DNA from: Volvox africanus
Taxonomy: Eukaryota; Chlorophyta; Chlorophyceae; Chlamydomonadales; Volvocaceae
Assembly: GCA_030268105.1 (NCBI GenBank)
Contig: BSDZ01000103.1
Span: 62,001 to 126,000 of the forward strand
Length of the DNA stretch: 64,000 nt
Direction of reading: 5' to 3'
The notes beneath the pieces are model-generated. The model was given only the letters and a program-made list of their open reading frames with translations. It made no database searches and was not told the origin of the DNA. A program made the translations under genes and the position numbers. Shown here one piece after another: positions 1-13,000 of this stretch. Every line of letters begins with the position of its first letter. Position 1 is the first letter of the stretch.

Positions 1-525
1 CTAGGCCGCGCCGTTTTGGACGCCGCCGCTTCCGGTTTGTAATTGTTTAATTGCTTTTGCTTAGATTGCTGCACTTGTTGTGTAAGTGTACGCTCTGAGT
101 CGCAGGTAATCTCAGTGCACCAGCATTGCTTGCCGCGGCGACTGAGACCGGCTTTCGTCCGGACCATTTGGCGACTCTCATTGCCCAAACTACGGAGATC
201 AGGACTCAGCTGGGCAAGTACTTGCTGAGTTTACTGAATCTTCTCAAGAGTACTGTCGGTAGGCTCACCGAGTTGTTTTGTACTCTTGCCTTTGCGATAG
301 AAGTCGGCTTCTATTACGCAAACCTAGGGTATCGCTTCGTGCTCCATGTCCGCGGAACACGACGATACGCCACACACTAGCCTAGCTAGCCAACCCGATT
401 TTGTTGTGGCTGCTAGAGCTCCGGATAGAGGTCTTGAGACTGTTGGCACGTGAGCCACTCAAGATCCCCTTTTCCTTCAGACCCCTGCTCACTTAATTGT
501 GCCGCATTCAGCAGTTAACACCAAT
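1..525 (+). other. 5' leader of the Ty3/gypsy element
   Basis: Precedes the gag frame of the element that follows. Short open frames here start and stop without recognisable domains. It should contain the end of the 5' LTR and the primer-binding site, but I could not align it with the presumed 3' LTR region after 5.6 kb and see no clear match to a common tRNA primer site, so the window probably starts inside the element. Confidence 0.4.
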
Positions 526-1515
526 ATGGACAACACTGCTGGACCAAGGGTTCTGCCATTACCTCAAGCTCGAGGGCATGATGACATCCCTGAGGTGATG
601 AGATTGTCAATTCCCGTTCCTAGGCTCAATATCTCGCTAACTGAAAAGACAGCAGGACATAGCATAGCCGATGCAACTCGTGCGTACGTGCGTGACGCTA
701 AAAAGTATCTCCAGGCTGTTCATGGTGGCGATAATGATGGTATCAGGTGTCTCTTCATTGGTAACACCCTCGAGGGCTCAGCAAAGGACTGGTATCGCGA
801 ATGGACCACCGCCAGGGGCGACTATACTTTTGACGAGATGATCGCCGCTTTGCTTGCACGGTTCGCTACTGAGGTTCAAGCACGTGATGTGGAGGCTCGT
901 AAGGTTTTGGCAGCCGGTAGCTACCACATGCGTCGGGGTGAAAATGTACCTGCGTACCAGTCATGCTTCGAAGCACTAGTGACCCCCATTGCTGATCTCA
1001 CCGAAACCGAGCGTGTCTTTTGGTTTAAGCGAGGCCTGACGAAACTTTTGGCTAAATGGTGCGCTACTGACTTGGCTGGGGTGCCGATCAAGTCGTATGA
1101 TGCCTTGGTCACTTTTGCTAAGGGTACGGAGATACGACTCCTTGCCGGTGAGGAAGAAGTCAAGTCTGTCCCTCGTGCAAATGCCGTGCAAGTGCAGGAT
1201 CCGCTTGGGGAAGCTGTAGCTCTCGACCAGGACTTCGGAGCGACCCGCCCCACGCCTACTGCCGCAACGCGACGCAGCAACCGGCAACGCCAGGCGCGCG
1301 GGGGCGCTAGCTCGGGTGTCCGCGGGTCAGGAGGAGCAGGTCCGAGCTCGGACCCGGCTAAGAGCAGGAAGCGTGGTGGTGCGCCGTCGTCGGCAGCCGC
1401 ACAGCGCTCTGAGCCCAATGCAAAGCGGACTCGCACGGATGACTCGTTTATGCCAAAATGGAATTGCAATCGTTCCGAGTTCGAACGTCGGAAAGCGGCC
1501 AATGTTTGTCTACGG
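526..1515 (+). pseudogene. Ty3/gypsy gag (capsid) region, ends at a stop in the zinc knuckle
   Basis: Gag-like polyprotein of about 330 residues. The ATG at 526 (context ccaatATGg) is the first Met in the frame. A typical gag core is visible (GSAKDWYREWTTARGDYTF, then an ARF block), followed by a basic, Ser/Gly-rich tail. The frame stops at TGA 1516-1518 just after VCLR. Read on in the same frame it gives AESHPTKDC, so the TGA seems to replace the second Cys of a CCHC knuckle. A second in-frame TAG lies at 1579-1581. Gag and pol share one frame, so the ancestor was probably a single gag-pol ORF. The shift to another frame after 1316 is not coding. Confidence 0.8.
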
Positions 1516-1599
1516 TGAGCGGAGAGTCATCCTACGAAGGATTGCCCGTTACTGCCGCCGTTTGTACCTCAGCCGAAATAGGGGCTTGCCCGGGTTCCT

Positions 1600-4500
1600 G
1601 TGGAGGGGGCACCGCCCGGGATTTCTGAACTCACACGTGGTCGGTGGTCATCCTTACAGCCAGCCGTGAAGGCATTGTTGCCTTGCGTAATTGGACACAT
1701 CGAGCGAGTCATTGCACGACGCATCACGCTTGACGGACGCACGGGACTTCTCTGCTTCGATTCGTTGTGTAATTTGTTTACACCTCGCCGTCCCCTGTTG
1801 TCTATCGATCTGTCTAACCACGTGGTTTTGTTCATCCCCTCATCTTTGCGTGAGATGTCGGAACAGTTGGCCGTATACAGGAGATGTAGGCGTCAATATC
1901 CAGGCACCGCCGCATGTGTATTACTCCCCGCTTTCTGTCGGCGCAAGGCAGAGGCATTGTTAAGGGGTATGCGGCGTGTCCACCGGTTCGAGCCGGGCAC
2001 CGTTTTGTTTAATGGTGTGGATCGGGAGGGTACGCTGGCTCCGTGGCCAGGCACATCCTACTCGGTTGACGTTTGGTACGAAGCTCCTGATGAGGGTGCC
2101 GTAGGTTACGGACCCGCCTTAAGTGCACTAACGTTATCTGCTGGGCAGTCGCTCGCAGATAACCGTGTCCCAGTGGTTCAGATCGGTTTGAATGGCCGTA
2201 CTCTGAAGGCACTTGTTGACACCGGTGCCAGCGACGACTTCATCTCTGTCGCAGAGGTGAATGCGCTGGGGTTGACCCCAGAGTCGTCTGATTGTCCACA
2301 GGTTACCCTTGCTGACGGGGGTAAGCATCCCATCGTGGGCAGGATTACCCTTAGCCTATCGATAGGCCCTTTGTGTGTTGTGACCCGGCCGTACGTGCTG
2401 CAGGGCTTAGCAGAGACTGCACCGTACATAATGGGGTCTTCGACATTACGGCAGTACTGCGCGCGCATCGACATGGAGACCGCAACCCTGCATATGTGCA
2501 AGGGTACTCTGTCGATTAAGGTACCTTTCCTGTCGTTCGAACATGTCACACCAAAGGAGGGCGAAGCTGAGGTGGTGCCTATGGTTAATTTCGCTGTGGC
2601 CGCAATGGCCGCACGAATCGAACCAGAGCTAGTCGGGCATAAGGAAGCCATCCGGTTGTTACGGAAGGGTGCCCACGGACTGCTTTTGAGGCCGCGGGTG
2701 GGCTGTTGTGCCACCACCGCGCAGATTTCTGTGGATTCTGAGGTTGAGGCCCTACTGTCACAGTATGAGGACGTCTTTAAAGATATCCCTGGCCTACCAC
2801 CTATGCGTCCTGTTGATCACACAATCCCTCTCATGCCTGGAGTGCAGCCTACGGCCCGGCCTATGTACAGGTTGAGTCCAATGGAGCTGGACGAGGTAAA
2901 GCGCCAGGTGACGGATTTGCTCGCGAAGGGTATGATACGCCCCAGCACATCCCCGTATTCTGCACCGATTTTGTTTGTCGGTAAGAAGGATGGGACCTTG
3001 CGCATGTGCATCGATTACCGGGGGTTGAATGTGAGTACGGTGAAAAATCGCTACCCTTTGCCACGCGTTGACGACCTGTTGGATAAGCTGAAGGGATCGG
3101 CTTATTTTTCCTCGATTGACTTACAACAGGTCCTATCGTTTGGTTTGACTAATGCCCCTGCGACGTTTCAGGCGGTTATGGACCGAATGTTTAGGCCGTT
3201 TATCGACAGGTTCGTTGTTTGCTATCTGGATGACATCTTGGTTTATTCTAAGACGCGCGAGGAGCACTTGGAGCATCTTCGGCTCGTACTCAACGTTATG
3301 AGGCGGGAGCAATTGTTTGCTAAACGCGCCAAATGCTTTTGGGCGCAGCCTCAGGTGGAATATTTAGGCCACATTGTGTCGGCCACTGGTGTGAAGATGG
3401 ACCCGCGGAAGGTCGCCGTGGTTCGTGATTGGCCCGCGCCTCAGAACCTCACGGAGCTGCGTAAGTTCCTTGGCTTGACCAATTATTTCCGAAAGTTCAT
3501 TGAAAAATATTCCATCATTGCGGCCCCGCTTACTAACTTAACTCGCAAAGGCGTTTTCGTTTCGCTCGAGTCGTGGACGTCGCAATGCCAGCGGGCATTC
3601 GAAGAGCTCAAGCGAACCGTTGCCGAAGATGTCACCCTTGCATTCCCTGATTACTCGTTGCCGTTTCGTGTTGAGGTAGTGTCTGATGCCTCAATATTTG
3701 GAAGCGGCGCTGTATTGTTACAGGAAGGGCGACCGATTGCCTTCACGAGTAAGAAGTTTTCTGGTGCGGAGAATCGCTACACCACCGGGGAACAGGAGCT
3801 TCTGGCAGTGCTGCATGCTTTAAAGGAATGGCGCTGTTACCTCGAGGGACGCCCATTTACTTTAAAGACTGACCACAAGCCCCTAACGTTTTTGCAAAGC
3901 GTTCCAACGTTGAACCGCCGTCAGGCTAGGTGGATGGAATACCTAGCTAGGTTCGACTGCACCTGGGAGTACATTTCTGGTAAACTGAATATTGCCGATG
4001 CTCTCAGTCGACATCCGTCGCTACACGCTGCAATTTTAGCAGCGCCCGTCGTGCGACCGCATAACGAGGAGGTGCCGATCGCGACGGACCTCGTGGAGCG
4101 GTTGAAGGTTGCCTACAATGCAGATGCCTGGTTTGCGGACCCGGCTAATGTAGAAAATCTTCGCAAGCAGAATGGCCTTTGGCTACGGACGGAGGGTGCA
4201 GCTATGCAAATCGTCGTTCCGAACGACGACGCGCTACACTACGACATCCTTGCGCGGTTCCACGAGGACCCGTTAGCAGGACACCCTGGTAGCAAGCGGT
4301 TGGTCGAGTTGGTGCAACGTTCCTTTTGGTGGCCTCGTTTGACTAATGGTGCGGCGAACTTCGTACAGCGCAATAAGGCTTTGTCCGGTAAGGGTCATGG
4401 GTTGTTGCAACCGTTGCCTGTCCCGGATGCGCCTTGGGAAAGTGTTTCCATGGACTTCGTAGTCACGCTGCCCAAAACTGAGGGGGGATATGATGCGGTG

Positions 4501-5124
4501 TTCGTAATGGTCGATCGCCTGACTAAGATGGTTCACCTAGCACCATGCACATCATCCTGCACGGCTGAGCAAACCGCACGTTTGTTTTTGGACAATGTGG
4601 TTCGGTTACATGGGGTTCCCAAAAATGTGATCTCGGACCGCGGTGGGCAGTTCACGTCTAAGTTTTGGGAAGCGCTCTGCAAGCTAGTTGGCATGCGTGT
4701 CAACCTGAGCACAGCGTACCACCCGCAGACTGATGGTCAAACCGAACGCACAAACCGCACGTTGGGTGATATGTTGCGCAATTATGCTGGTCGCACACCA
4801 CTCGTTTGGGATACATATTTGACTGCGGCAGAATTCGCGCTTAACAACGCTGTTAACCGCTCTACAGGCAAAAGTCCGTTCTTTCTTAACTACGGGTTTC
4901 ATCCCGCGCTACCCGTGTGGCGTGAGTTGGAAGTGAACGTGCCTGCTGCTAAACTTTTTGCCAAGTCTTTTATGTCCCGAATCACAGACGCGAAGTCGTG
5001 TTTGGACGCGGCGCAGCAACGAACGACGGAATACTACAACAAATCCAAGCAGGATGTGACGTTTTCGGAAGGGCAACTCGTGTTGCTAAGCACCAAGAAC
5101 TTGCGTTCCTTGGCCGACGGATCC
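1600..5124 (+). pseudogene. Ty3/gypsy pol: protease, reverse transcriptase, RNase H, integrase
   Basis: Open for 1175 codons. In order: aspartic protease (LVDTGASDDFIS near 2210); reverse transcriptase from about 2860 (FVGKKDGTLRMCIDYRGLN; YLDD near 3225); RNase H (VVSDASIFGSGAVLL near 3680; TDHKPLTFL near 3870); integrase with H..H (near 4275) and the catalytic core (SMDFV, ISDRGGQF, TDGQTERTNR). Two in-frame losses break it. RT jumps from SSIDLQQ straight to VLSFGLTNAPATFQ near 3129, lacking the roughly 30 residues (GYHQIRI... in relatives) normally between. The integrase zinc finger reads ANFVQRNK near 4360, lacking the CxxC Cys pair. The frame ends at TGA 5125-5127 inside the usual GSRKLLPRW motif (GS*KLLPRW). 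Confidence 0.93.
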
Positions 5125-5127
5125 TGA

Positions 5128-5542
5128 AAACTCTTACCCCGCTGGATTGGTCCGTATCCTGTCATGCGCATGGTTGGGAATGTGGCTGTGGAGCTGGCAT
5201 TGCCCGCTGATATGACCATTCACCCCACGTTTCACGTATCGCTTGTCCATCCTTATCGTGGTACGGAACCCGTCCCTGAGCCTACTAATGCCCCCATAGT
5301 GATCGAACCAGTTCCCGAGACCTGGATCGCTGGTAAACAGAAGTTTTACAATGTGGAGTGGGTGTTAGATTATCGCGCGTCGTGTGGGCCGACACCGACG
5401 TAAGCGGACAGTACACGAGTACTTGGTCAAGTGGACAGGGTATACCAGCGAGCACAACTCATGGGAACCGGCACGCAACTTCTCGCAGGACATGAAGCCC
5501 CTGCTCAAAGAAGCCCACAAACGTGCCACGCAAGCCCAATGA
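5128..5542 (+). pseudogene. Integrase C-terminus and chromodomain of the Ty3/gypsy element
   Basis: After the TGA at 5125 the same frame continues KLLPRWIGPYPVMRMVG and IHPTFHVSLVHPYRG, the usual C-terminal integrase module. The frame breaks between about 5370 and 5400 (a stop follows CGPTPT). From about 5400 a shifted frame gives a chromodomain: VHEYLVKWTGYTSEHNSWEP, ending with TGA at 5540-5542. The chromodomain assigns the element to the chromovirus branch of Ty3/gypsy. At least one nonsense mutation and one frameshift lie in this part alone. Confidence 0.88.
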
Positions 5543-6560
5543 CCCTTGCAGTTGATGCTGTATGATGCAGCGAGGACGCTGCATACGGGAGGGGGGATAA
5601 TTGTTGTGCTACGGTTCGTTTCCCGCCGATGCGTAGGTCGATGCGACCCTACGAGGTGAAGTGTTATCTTGATGAACGCACGAATGATTATTACATATGA
5701 ATGAACCTGCATGATATAGATGTATTCGCATACATTTATATATGCATTTGGCATGTTATCATTATCCATCACGACATCACATCATGGCAAATCCGCCTAG
5801 CATGCATAAAATGCCGAATCATTGAAGTGCGCATTATGCTCGTGCTACGAAACGATAAGTAATATTATCTGATATTATATTACTTCATTACAGCACACGT
5901 TGAGAGCACCGCACTCGTCGCGATGCATGCCTTGCAACCGAATATCGTTATTCGGACCCTTGCATCATGCGAATGCCGGAAAGGCTTATACGTTGTTAGC
6001 GTAGACATCGCCTATACGCAGTAGGGTTGTCACACTTAGGATCGGCCTCCTAGTGTGAATCGTACGGCACTGCGATGCTGCGAGTATAACAGATGCGAGG
6101 ATGGCTAAGCAAGATAAGACATTCGATACCGGAGAACACTCGTGTGTTCTACATTATTATTGCTATACGCTATTCTACTTAGCCCGAGCTAAGCCTAAAC
6201 TTCGCTATTCACCGCCGCGCGATGATTGCTTGCTTCCGGTGCTGACGGCGATTACGTCTATTGCACCGCTTCGATCTGTAAGACTGTAAGTTATATCTCT
6301 TCTTGTCTTGAAGTCTTCCGCTGTCTCTGTTTGCTCGCGTTTGCCTTGCTGTACTTGCAAGTGCTCGCGCATCGGTGTCGCAAGCCTTCAGACGTGCAGA
6401 TACTTATGAGCAAACACGAAGGAGAGGTACAACAGATCCCGATTCCGTGTACCTGAGATGGTACGCTTCCCTTTGCACAAGCTTTAAGCTACTTCGAGTT
6501 TATGAGCTTTAGCCAGAGGTAATCAATGCAAGCAAGTAAGCAAGCAAGCATGCAGTCATG
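5543..6560 (+). other. Polypurine tract and presumed 3' LTR region
   Basis: A purine-rich run, gggaggggggataa (about 5588-5601), is followed by TTGTTGTG, the expected layout of a polypurine tract and the first bases of a 3' LTR starting near 5602. No coding frame is recognisable after it. The right LTR end and a target duplication could not be placed. Confidence 0.5.
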
Positions 6561-6623
6561 TATATCTTAATAGGATGTTGAGCACACATTCAAGGCAGAA
6601 ATAATGCCAAACTATGGACTTAC

Positions 6624-7082
6624 ATGGAGCATTTTGAGCATCAATGGTGTATGTCCATGCACTGTTGGTACGGGCCAGGACTGTTTTACCATCACTGCTG
6701 CTTAGGTAGGCAGCCACTCCTGCAGCACCACCCGTGTTTTGGACACGCAAGGAGAGGGTGCTAGTACCAAGAGGTAGACTTATTTTGATTGGCCGGTCTG
6801 TGTAATCTCCTAACCACCTCCAGCCCCATTTCGCAGTAGTGATGTAAGCTCCATTTATGAAAACATCTGCAATATCATCCACAATTATATCTAAGAGGGC
6901 CTGCGTTGCTTGTCCAGTGATGGTTATGGTCGTTGTAAATGTTGCTGCTATGAGTGTGGAGGCGCTAGAAGATGCACCTGCATTCACCCAAATGGCCATA
7001 GCCTGTTTGTCACTGAATGATTTATTAACCCCAACGTTTGGCCCAGCAAATTGCGAGAAGCTGCTGTTTAGCTCAATTGCAC
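6624..7082 (-). CDS. M11 gene exon: galactose-binding-like beta-sandwich domain
   Basis: Acceptor cctaacag|GT at 7083 and donor T|gtaagt at 6623. The frame gives 152 codons of Thr/Ser-rich beta-type sequence. Near the middle is [14 protein letters not shown], then [20 protein letters not shown] and GVAAYLSS, the pattern of carbohydrate-binding, jelly-roll modules in which an Asp-rich turn precedes VYVNG. The exon starts with 2 nt that complete an Arg codon with the last C of the Pro-rich exon, so the splice is in phase. It ends in phase 1, so a further exon is expected downstream, beyond or within the gypsy element. Confidence 0.7.
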
Positions 7083-10000
7083 CTGTTAGGAGGCATTGTT
7101 ATTGAGGGTTGGGAAGAGGCGGGGTATGTCAGTCTGCATGTTTTTTATGGTGTAGTTGTATAACTGTTGTAGTCAGCAAAGTGCCCGGCCCCTCGTGGGC
7201 CGTATTGCTTGCTCTGACATTCTTTCGTATATGAGTGTCACTCACGGGGTGTGTGTGTTGGAATGTGAGCAACACTCATATACGAAAGAATGTCAGAGCA
7301 AGCAATACGGCCCACGAGGGGCCGGGCGCTTTGCTGACTACAACAATAACATCTCCAGAATGTTATGCGGACCTGAGCCCCTTACAAATGGAATGCGGGG
7401 TGCATGAACGGTCTAATTTGGGATTGCTACTTTTCAATTTTAAACTTGACAACTTGTGTGCATGTTGTGGCGTGCCATGGCATGCCATGGATAGCACGTG
7501 CATGGTGAGTCCTGAAGCACCACTTTGCATTCAACTGAGCCACATATGCAAATGATGAGTTTTGTACCTTTCAAGATAAGCAGAATATAGAGGTGCGCAT
7601 TCATAGGCTTTGGTAATATCTCAGTTTATTTGAGATAAATTGCAAAAGGCAGAGGCTGGAATGCACACCGGGACATACAATTGAGACTTTCAGACTTTGT
7701 GTATACTCATTTCATGGGGTATGTCAGTCTGCATGGGTTAAATGGTGATATAACTAAGATGGCCATATAGACATGGAGGCCGAGTTTACAGGCATGCACT
7801 CAGACACACACACACATAAGTGTCTAAAGTGCAGGGTGCATACTTGGGAATGCTAATCTTCAATCCCCAATCCTCAATAACACCACTCAAAAACATTTGT
7901 GTTGTGTGGTGTGATGTGGCATGGAATTGCATGGCATTTGCACACTTTCAAGGCAGAAATAATGCGTGGCGTTTTGTTGTGGGTAAGCATTCTAAGACTG
8001 GGTCATCCTACACCTTTGCACAGGACCTGTGCGCATTACAACTCAGCTATATGCGTTGCGCGAGCTCACTGATGCTGCAATATATGTACCAAGGTCTTCG
8101 ACACTGCAGCAGTATGAAGCTAGCATTGATCTAGAGGCACGCACGCTGCACCTGTGAAAAGGGACTCTAGTCTGCAAGGTACCCCTTGAGTTATTGCAAG
8201 ATGTTGACGAAGTTGAGGGTAAAATGGAGTCAGAGCCTGTGGTTAACTAAGATAGCCATTTAGACATTGAGGCTGAATTTACAGGCATGCACTCACACAC
8301 GCACATACAGTGGCTAGAGTGCAGGGTGCATAAACTGTCTAAGTAGGGAATGCTTATTTCCAATTCTCAATAACACCACTCAAGAAGTTGTGTTGTGTGG
8401 CGTGGTTTGCGATGGCATGGCATTTGCATGGTGAGGCCTGATGCACCATGTTGCATCCGACGGTGTAGTAAACGACATATTTGGCTTACAATGAGTACTA
8501 GGTAATCATGCAATAAGCATGATACATAAATGAATGGTATGACCAGCTTAAATGGAAGAGGACCTGATACGGATGCCCAGCTTGGCTGGAAGAGGGACCT
8601 GATCAGAGGTCGCCTGATGAATTCCCAGCAGGATAGAGCCTGGCTGGAAGACGGGCCTGATGAGAGGTCGCCTGATGAGTTCCCAGCAGGACTGGGCCTG
8701 GCTGGAAGAGGGCTGCCCAATGAGAAAGTGTGACATGTGTTTGGGAGTCGATGGTAGAGTCTTGCGGACTGCTCTCAATTATGTTTGGGTGGCTATCCTG
8801 GTTATCCCCTGATGTAATGAGGGATGGAAGGCTGCAACTGTCTTGCACGTTTTTATAATTGCTGTGCTTGGGTTGCACATGGTTACCTCATTTGGGGGTA
8901 ACGTCAATTCATGGTCAATGGCCGTTTATGTTAAGGGGATTCAATTATCTGATATCCATGATCGGTTGGCAACAAGCCAAGATATTCAGACCGATGAGTC
9001 TGTGCTGGGCAAGGCACGGTCTGGGGTTGGAGGGTCGATTCCAATGTTGTATTGGTATAGATTTCCCACTGTCAGAAGCCCAGGGTCGGGAAGCCCAGGT
9101 TTAGGGTACCCCAAGGGCCATTGAGGTTTGAGTCCTCATGTATACGGCAACACCGTCAAGCAGGTATTGCTAATGAAGATATGATCAGCACATGTTCAAA
9201 TGTGTGGGAAAGACAGTTTCTTCCCAACATCCTTGGTCGCGCACTGGGCGCAGTATGTCTGAGATTTTGAGGAGGTCAAGTCCTCCGAAGGGTGTGGCAG
9301 TACGGCGGTTTCCGTTGTTCACTAGAGCACCGAAGAGTGATGTGCTAATGCAAACCACGGCAGTACGGCAGCTTGCGGTTACCGCTGCAACACCATTGGG
9401 TGTTTTGCTAGTGAAGGCCGTAACAGTACAGCAGCTTGAAGCAACACCTGGAGCTTTCCTAAATGCCTCAGTTTCCTGTGAGGAAGGGCGGCTGAGTTCC
9501 ATGTTCCTAAGAACCCCAAAGTTGGGGGATGGTGGTTGAGTTCTGTGTATCTGAATGCCCCTGAGGTGGGGGTATGGCGGCTGAGCTACGCAATGAGAGG
9601 TGTGCACCATGAGGGTGTACACAAGTTTTTTTATTAAATCTTGTGTTTGGGAATCATAAGAGTGCCCTTGGCCAATCAAGATGATGGTAAGGACCCAATC
9701 AGATGCGTTGGGGGCCCTGTTTCATGCCAGTGGTAAACCGCTCGTTCATGGTATATCAGTTTTGGGCGGTGCGGACCATTGCAGAACAGCCATGCAGGTA
9801 TGCATCAGATTAATTTTGTGGGTATATCACAAATCTGTTTAAATGTTTCCCTACCCATAGTAGTTCTTGTAACCTCGGACCATAACCTGTTTTAAATAGA
9901 ATATAACTTTTTGCAGGAGTTACCCCGACAATAAGGTCATAAGTTATTTTTGCCTCTGCAAAAGGCCAAGCCGTTGATTTTAATAAATCCTCAAAGTTAA

Positions 10001-13000
10001 ATGCCATAAAAACCTAAAATAATTCTTGCAAATTATTATAAGGATTATAACCTATATAAATTTATAAATTAATAGCGTAAAACTAAAAAGCTCGTGTTAA
10101 CAAGAAACCCTTATATTTTACAGCTTTTACTGGCAAGCTTCTGTTTGTTTTCGCTATTTTTTTCACTTATTATTTCGCTTATTTTGTTGAATACATAATG
10201 CAATTAGCGGCTTAACCTTTATGTATATACCAAAGATTTCCATATTTAAAATTTATTTTCATCTCAATAATTGCGGTAGCAGGAAAGGAATATAAAGTAT
10301 GCATTACTTATTTAGTGATAACCGCCATTAGCGCAATAATTCTGCAAGAATTATTGATCCAACGAGAGTTATGGAGCTAGTCTTTCCGAGTTCAAAGAAC
10401 CTTATGATTTGAAAATGTTACAAATGTAATATGCCGGAAAAGCCTTAGCATAAAAGCTCGCAAATTATAGAAGGGTTTCCTTTGCAGTATTGAAACGATT
10501 TCTAAGCATACAAATCTGTGTACCTCTTCAGTTTTGCATCGACAATACAAGTAGGGTGTCGGCTTCCTCAAAGAAAAGGGCGGGGCCCCCCGCAATCCGT
10601 ACAGGCAGGTTACTTCAAAATGAAACGGTTTGAAGTTTGCGATGATGCCGGCTCATGACGTTCAGCAGGCAAATGACTGCAAACGCAAGGGCAGGGACCT
10701 CACGTCCCAACGGACGTCCGCGCGCGCGTGTTGGCGGAGGCCTTTCCAAAGCGAACGGCGAGGACGTCAAGTGTTAGAGTGTCGCCAGTACTACTGATGG
10801 AAAGCTTTAAGCTGTATCTCCGAAATGCCTGCGGCTTCAGTAATTCACCCCACAGCATCGAGCTCCATGTCGGCACTGTGGAACTCTTCTGCCCCAAGAA
10901 ATGGCTTAAATTAATTGTACACAATGTTACATTCCTTGTAGATAACTTTAAGCAAATTCGTCGATCTGCTGGTGGCAAATCGCCATGCCTGTGAGAGCAG
11001 CTTAGTCATCCAAACTGGTTGTTCGATTCATTTCACGCCGTCATGCCAGAATTCCATTATGAGAAACGCGGCACCTTTTGGAATGAAATTTAGGCCGAGA
11101 GGCATTGATGTGTCCTTGACCGGGGTCAAAGGAGACTGACAAACTTGTTTGTACTCAAACGATTGTTATTGGCCAAGATAAAGATACCTTGCAATATAGA
11201 ATGTAATATGTGACAAATATCGCGTTTCCGCCGGGCGAGATATTATGTTTGGTCCGTCACATCTTTCTTAGAGAGAGACAGAGAGACAGAGAGACAGAGA
11301 GACAGAGAGACAGAGAGACCGATGGACATGGGCAATCCCACAGGGCGGGGCCCCCCTGAGCGCTTCGCGCCGGGGCCCCGCCCAAAAATGATAAGTCCAA
11401 TGGAGTTCACGTCACCCTGTACTCCGTTCACTGTGTGTGTGCGTGTGAGCTTGTTAACCCTTCAATGTCTAAAGCTATCACACCATACAAATATTCAGGG
11501 CAGCCAGCAGCAACTCTTGTTCAACCTTGATGAAAGCCAGCACCTAATAATGTCGTATGTTTGCTTGAAATCCGTGTAACATGTTTGGGCAGGCCAAAGC
11601 GTGAAGCGCCACAGGTAGCCTGCCCTATAGGATTGCCTCTGTCGCATCGAAATAAATGTCCCAGCTGAAAAATAGTATTCATGGCATCTCATTTTGGAGA
11701 TAAACAAGAGTTTTATCTTTACCATAGCATAGCTTGGATACAGTTTAGACATTGACATGTTTACAGGTGTGCACACACACACACACAAAGTGGAGAGCGC
11801 CCGTCCCCCGTCCCCCGTCCCCCATAGCCCCTACATACGTGGTGTGGGTGGCGAAAGAGGAGATGATGGCCTTGGTCTGGGAGGATATGGTGGAAAAGAC
11901 GGTGGGCTCCGGGGAGATGGCGGCGTTGGTCTGGGAGGACTTAGCGGGGAAGGCTGTGGACTCCGCGGGGAAAGTGGCCTCGGGCTGGCAGGATTTGGAG
12001 GGGAAGGTGATGGACTTATGGGAGAAGGCGGCCTGGGTCTGGAAGGATTAAGGGGGGAAGGCGGTGGGCTCCGGGGAGATGGCGGCGTTGGTCTGGGAGG
12101 ACTTAGCGGGGAAGGCTGTGGACTCCGCGGGGAAAGTGGCCTCGGGCTGGCAGGATTTGGAGGGGAAGGTGATGGACTTATGGGAGAAGGCGGCCTGGGT
12201 CTGGAAGGATTAAGGGGGGAAGGCGGTGGGCTCCGGGGAGAAGGCGGCCTGGGTCTGGAAGGATTAAGGGGGGAAGGCGGTGGGCTCTGGGAAGATGGTG
12301 GTATCAGGCTGGGAAGGTTCAGTGGGGAAGGAGAGCTGGCAGGAATTTGTTGGGGAGATAGACTGGGTGGTCGTGGAAATGATGGCGGTGGCAGCAGTTC
12401 AGATGGTGGTGGGGAAGGTGCAAACGGCGATGGTGGCGGTTGCATTGGAGTGGTTCTTGCTTGCTGTGGCCTGCGTATACAAAGGGGCACATTGAGCAAG
12501 CTTTTATTCCACCTGGGGATAAATTGCAACGTCTTTATTGTTCTAATACTCGAATGGACTACTTTGAAGGTTCATGAAATAGGATTTGCCGAGCTTCAGT
12601 GATGCAGCAACCAACTGCAGCATCCGGTACACAGTGCAGCATGCAACTAGTACATAGTGCAGCGTGCAGCCAATGCAAACTGGCTTCCAGGCAAGTCACC
12701 GCAACACCATCAGAAGTGTCATTTGAGAGAGTCCTGAAATCTTAAACAATAAACATTTGTCAATGGAATCTGTTCACACACGTGCATCTTGTTGGTTGCT
12801 GCTTTTGTCGTGTAGCCTGTACTGTTTATCTACCACTGAAATCCACATCATTATTGAAATCATCTTTGCTGGCTTCATACTTACGGTGAAGCAAAATTGC
12901 ATTCATTGGGTCCAGTAACAAACCGGCAGATAGTCAGGATGATGGTTGAATTCATGCTGTCAAACACTGAAAGGCATCAGGGAAGGACAGATAGATTGCT

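Noticed and set aside
1516..5127. Stop-codon readthrough or a variant genetic code in the gypsy element
   Set aside because: Both TGA and TAG interrupt it along with a frameshift and deletions, and MCM9 ends normally at TGA; decay is simpler.
1..6560. 5' LTR identified by alignment to the 3' flank
   Set aside because: I could not find convincing similarity between 1-500 and 5600-6500, so the LTR pair is not claimed.
11757..12602. 281-codon Gly-rich frame on the + strand
   Set aside because: Antisense of the SPPP-rich exon; its composition follows from Pro codons and it has no splice-consistent partners.
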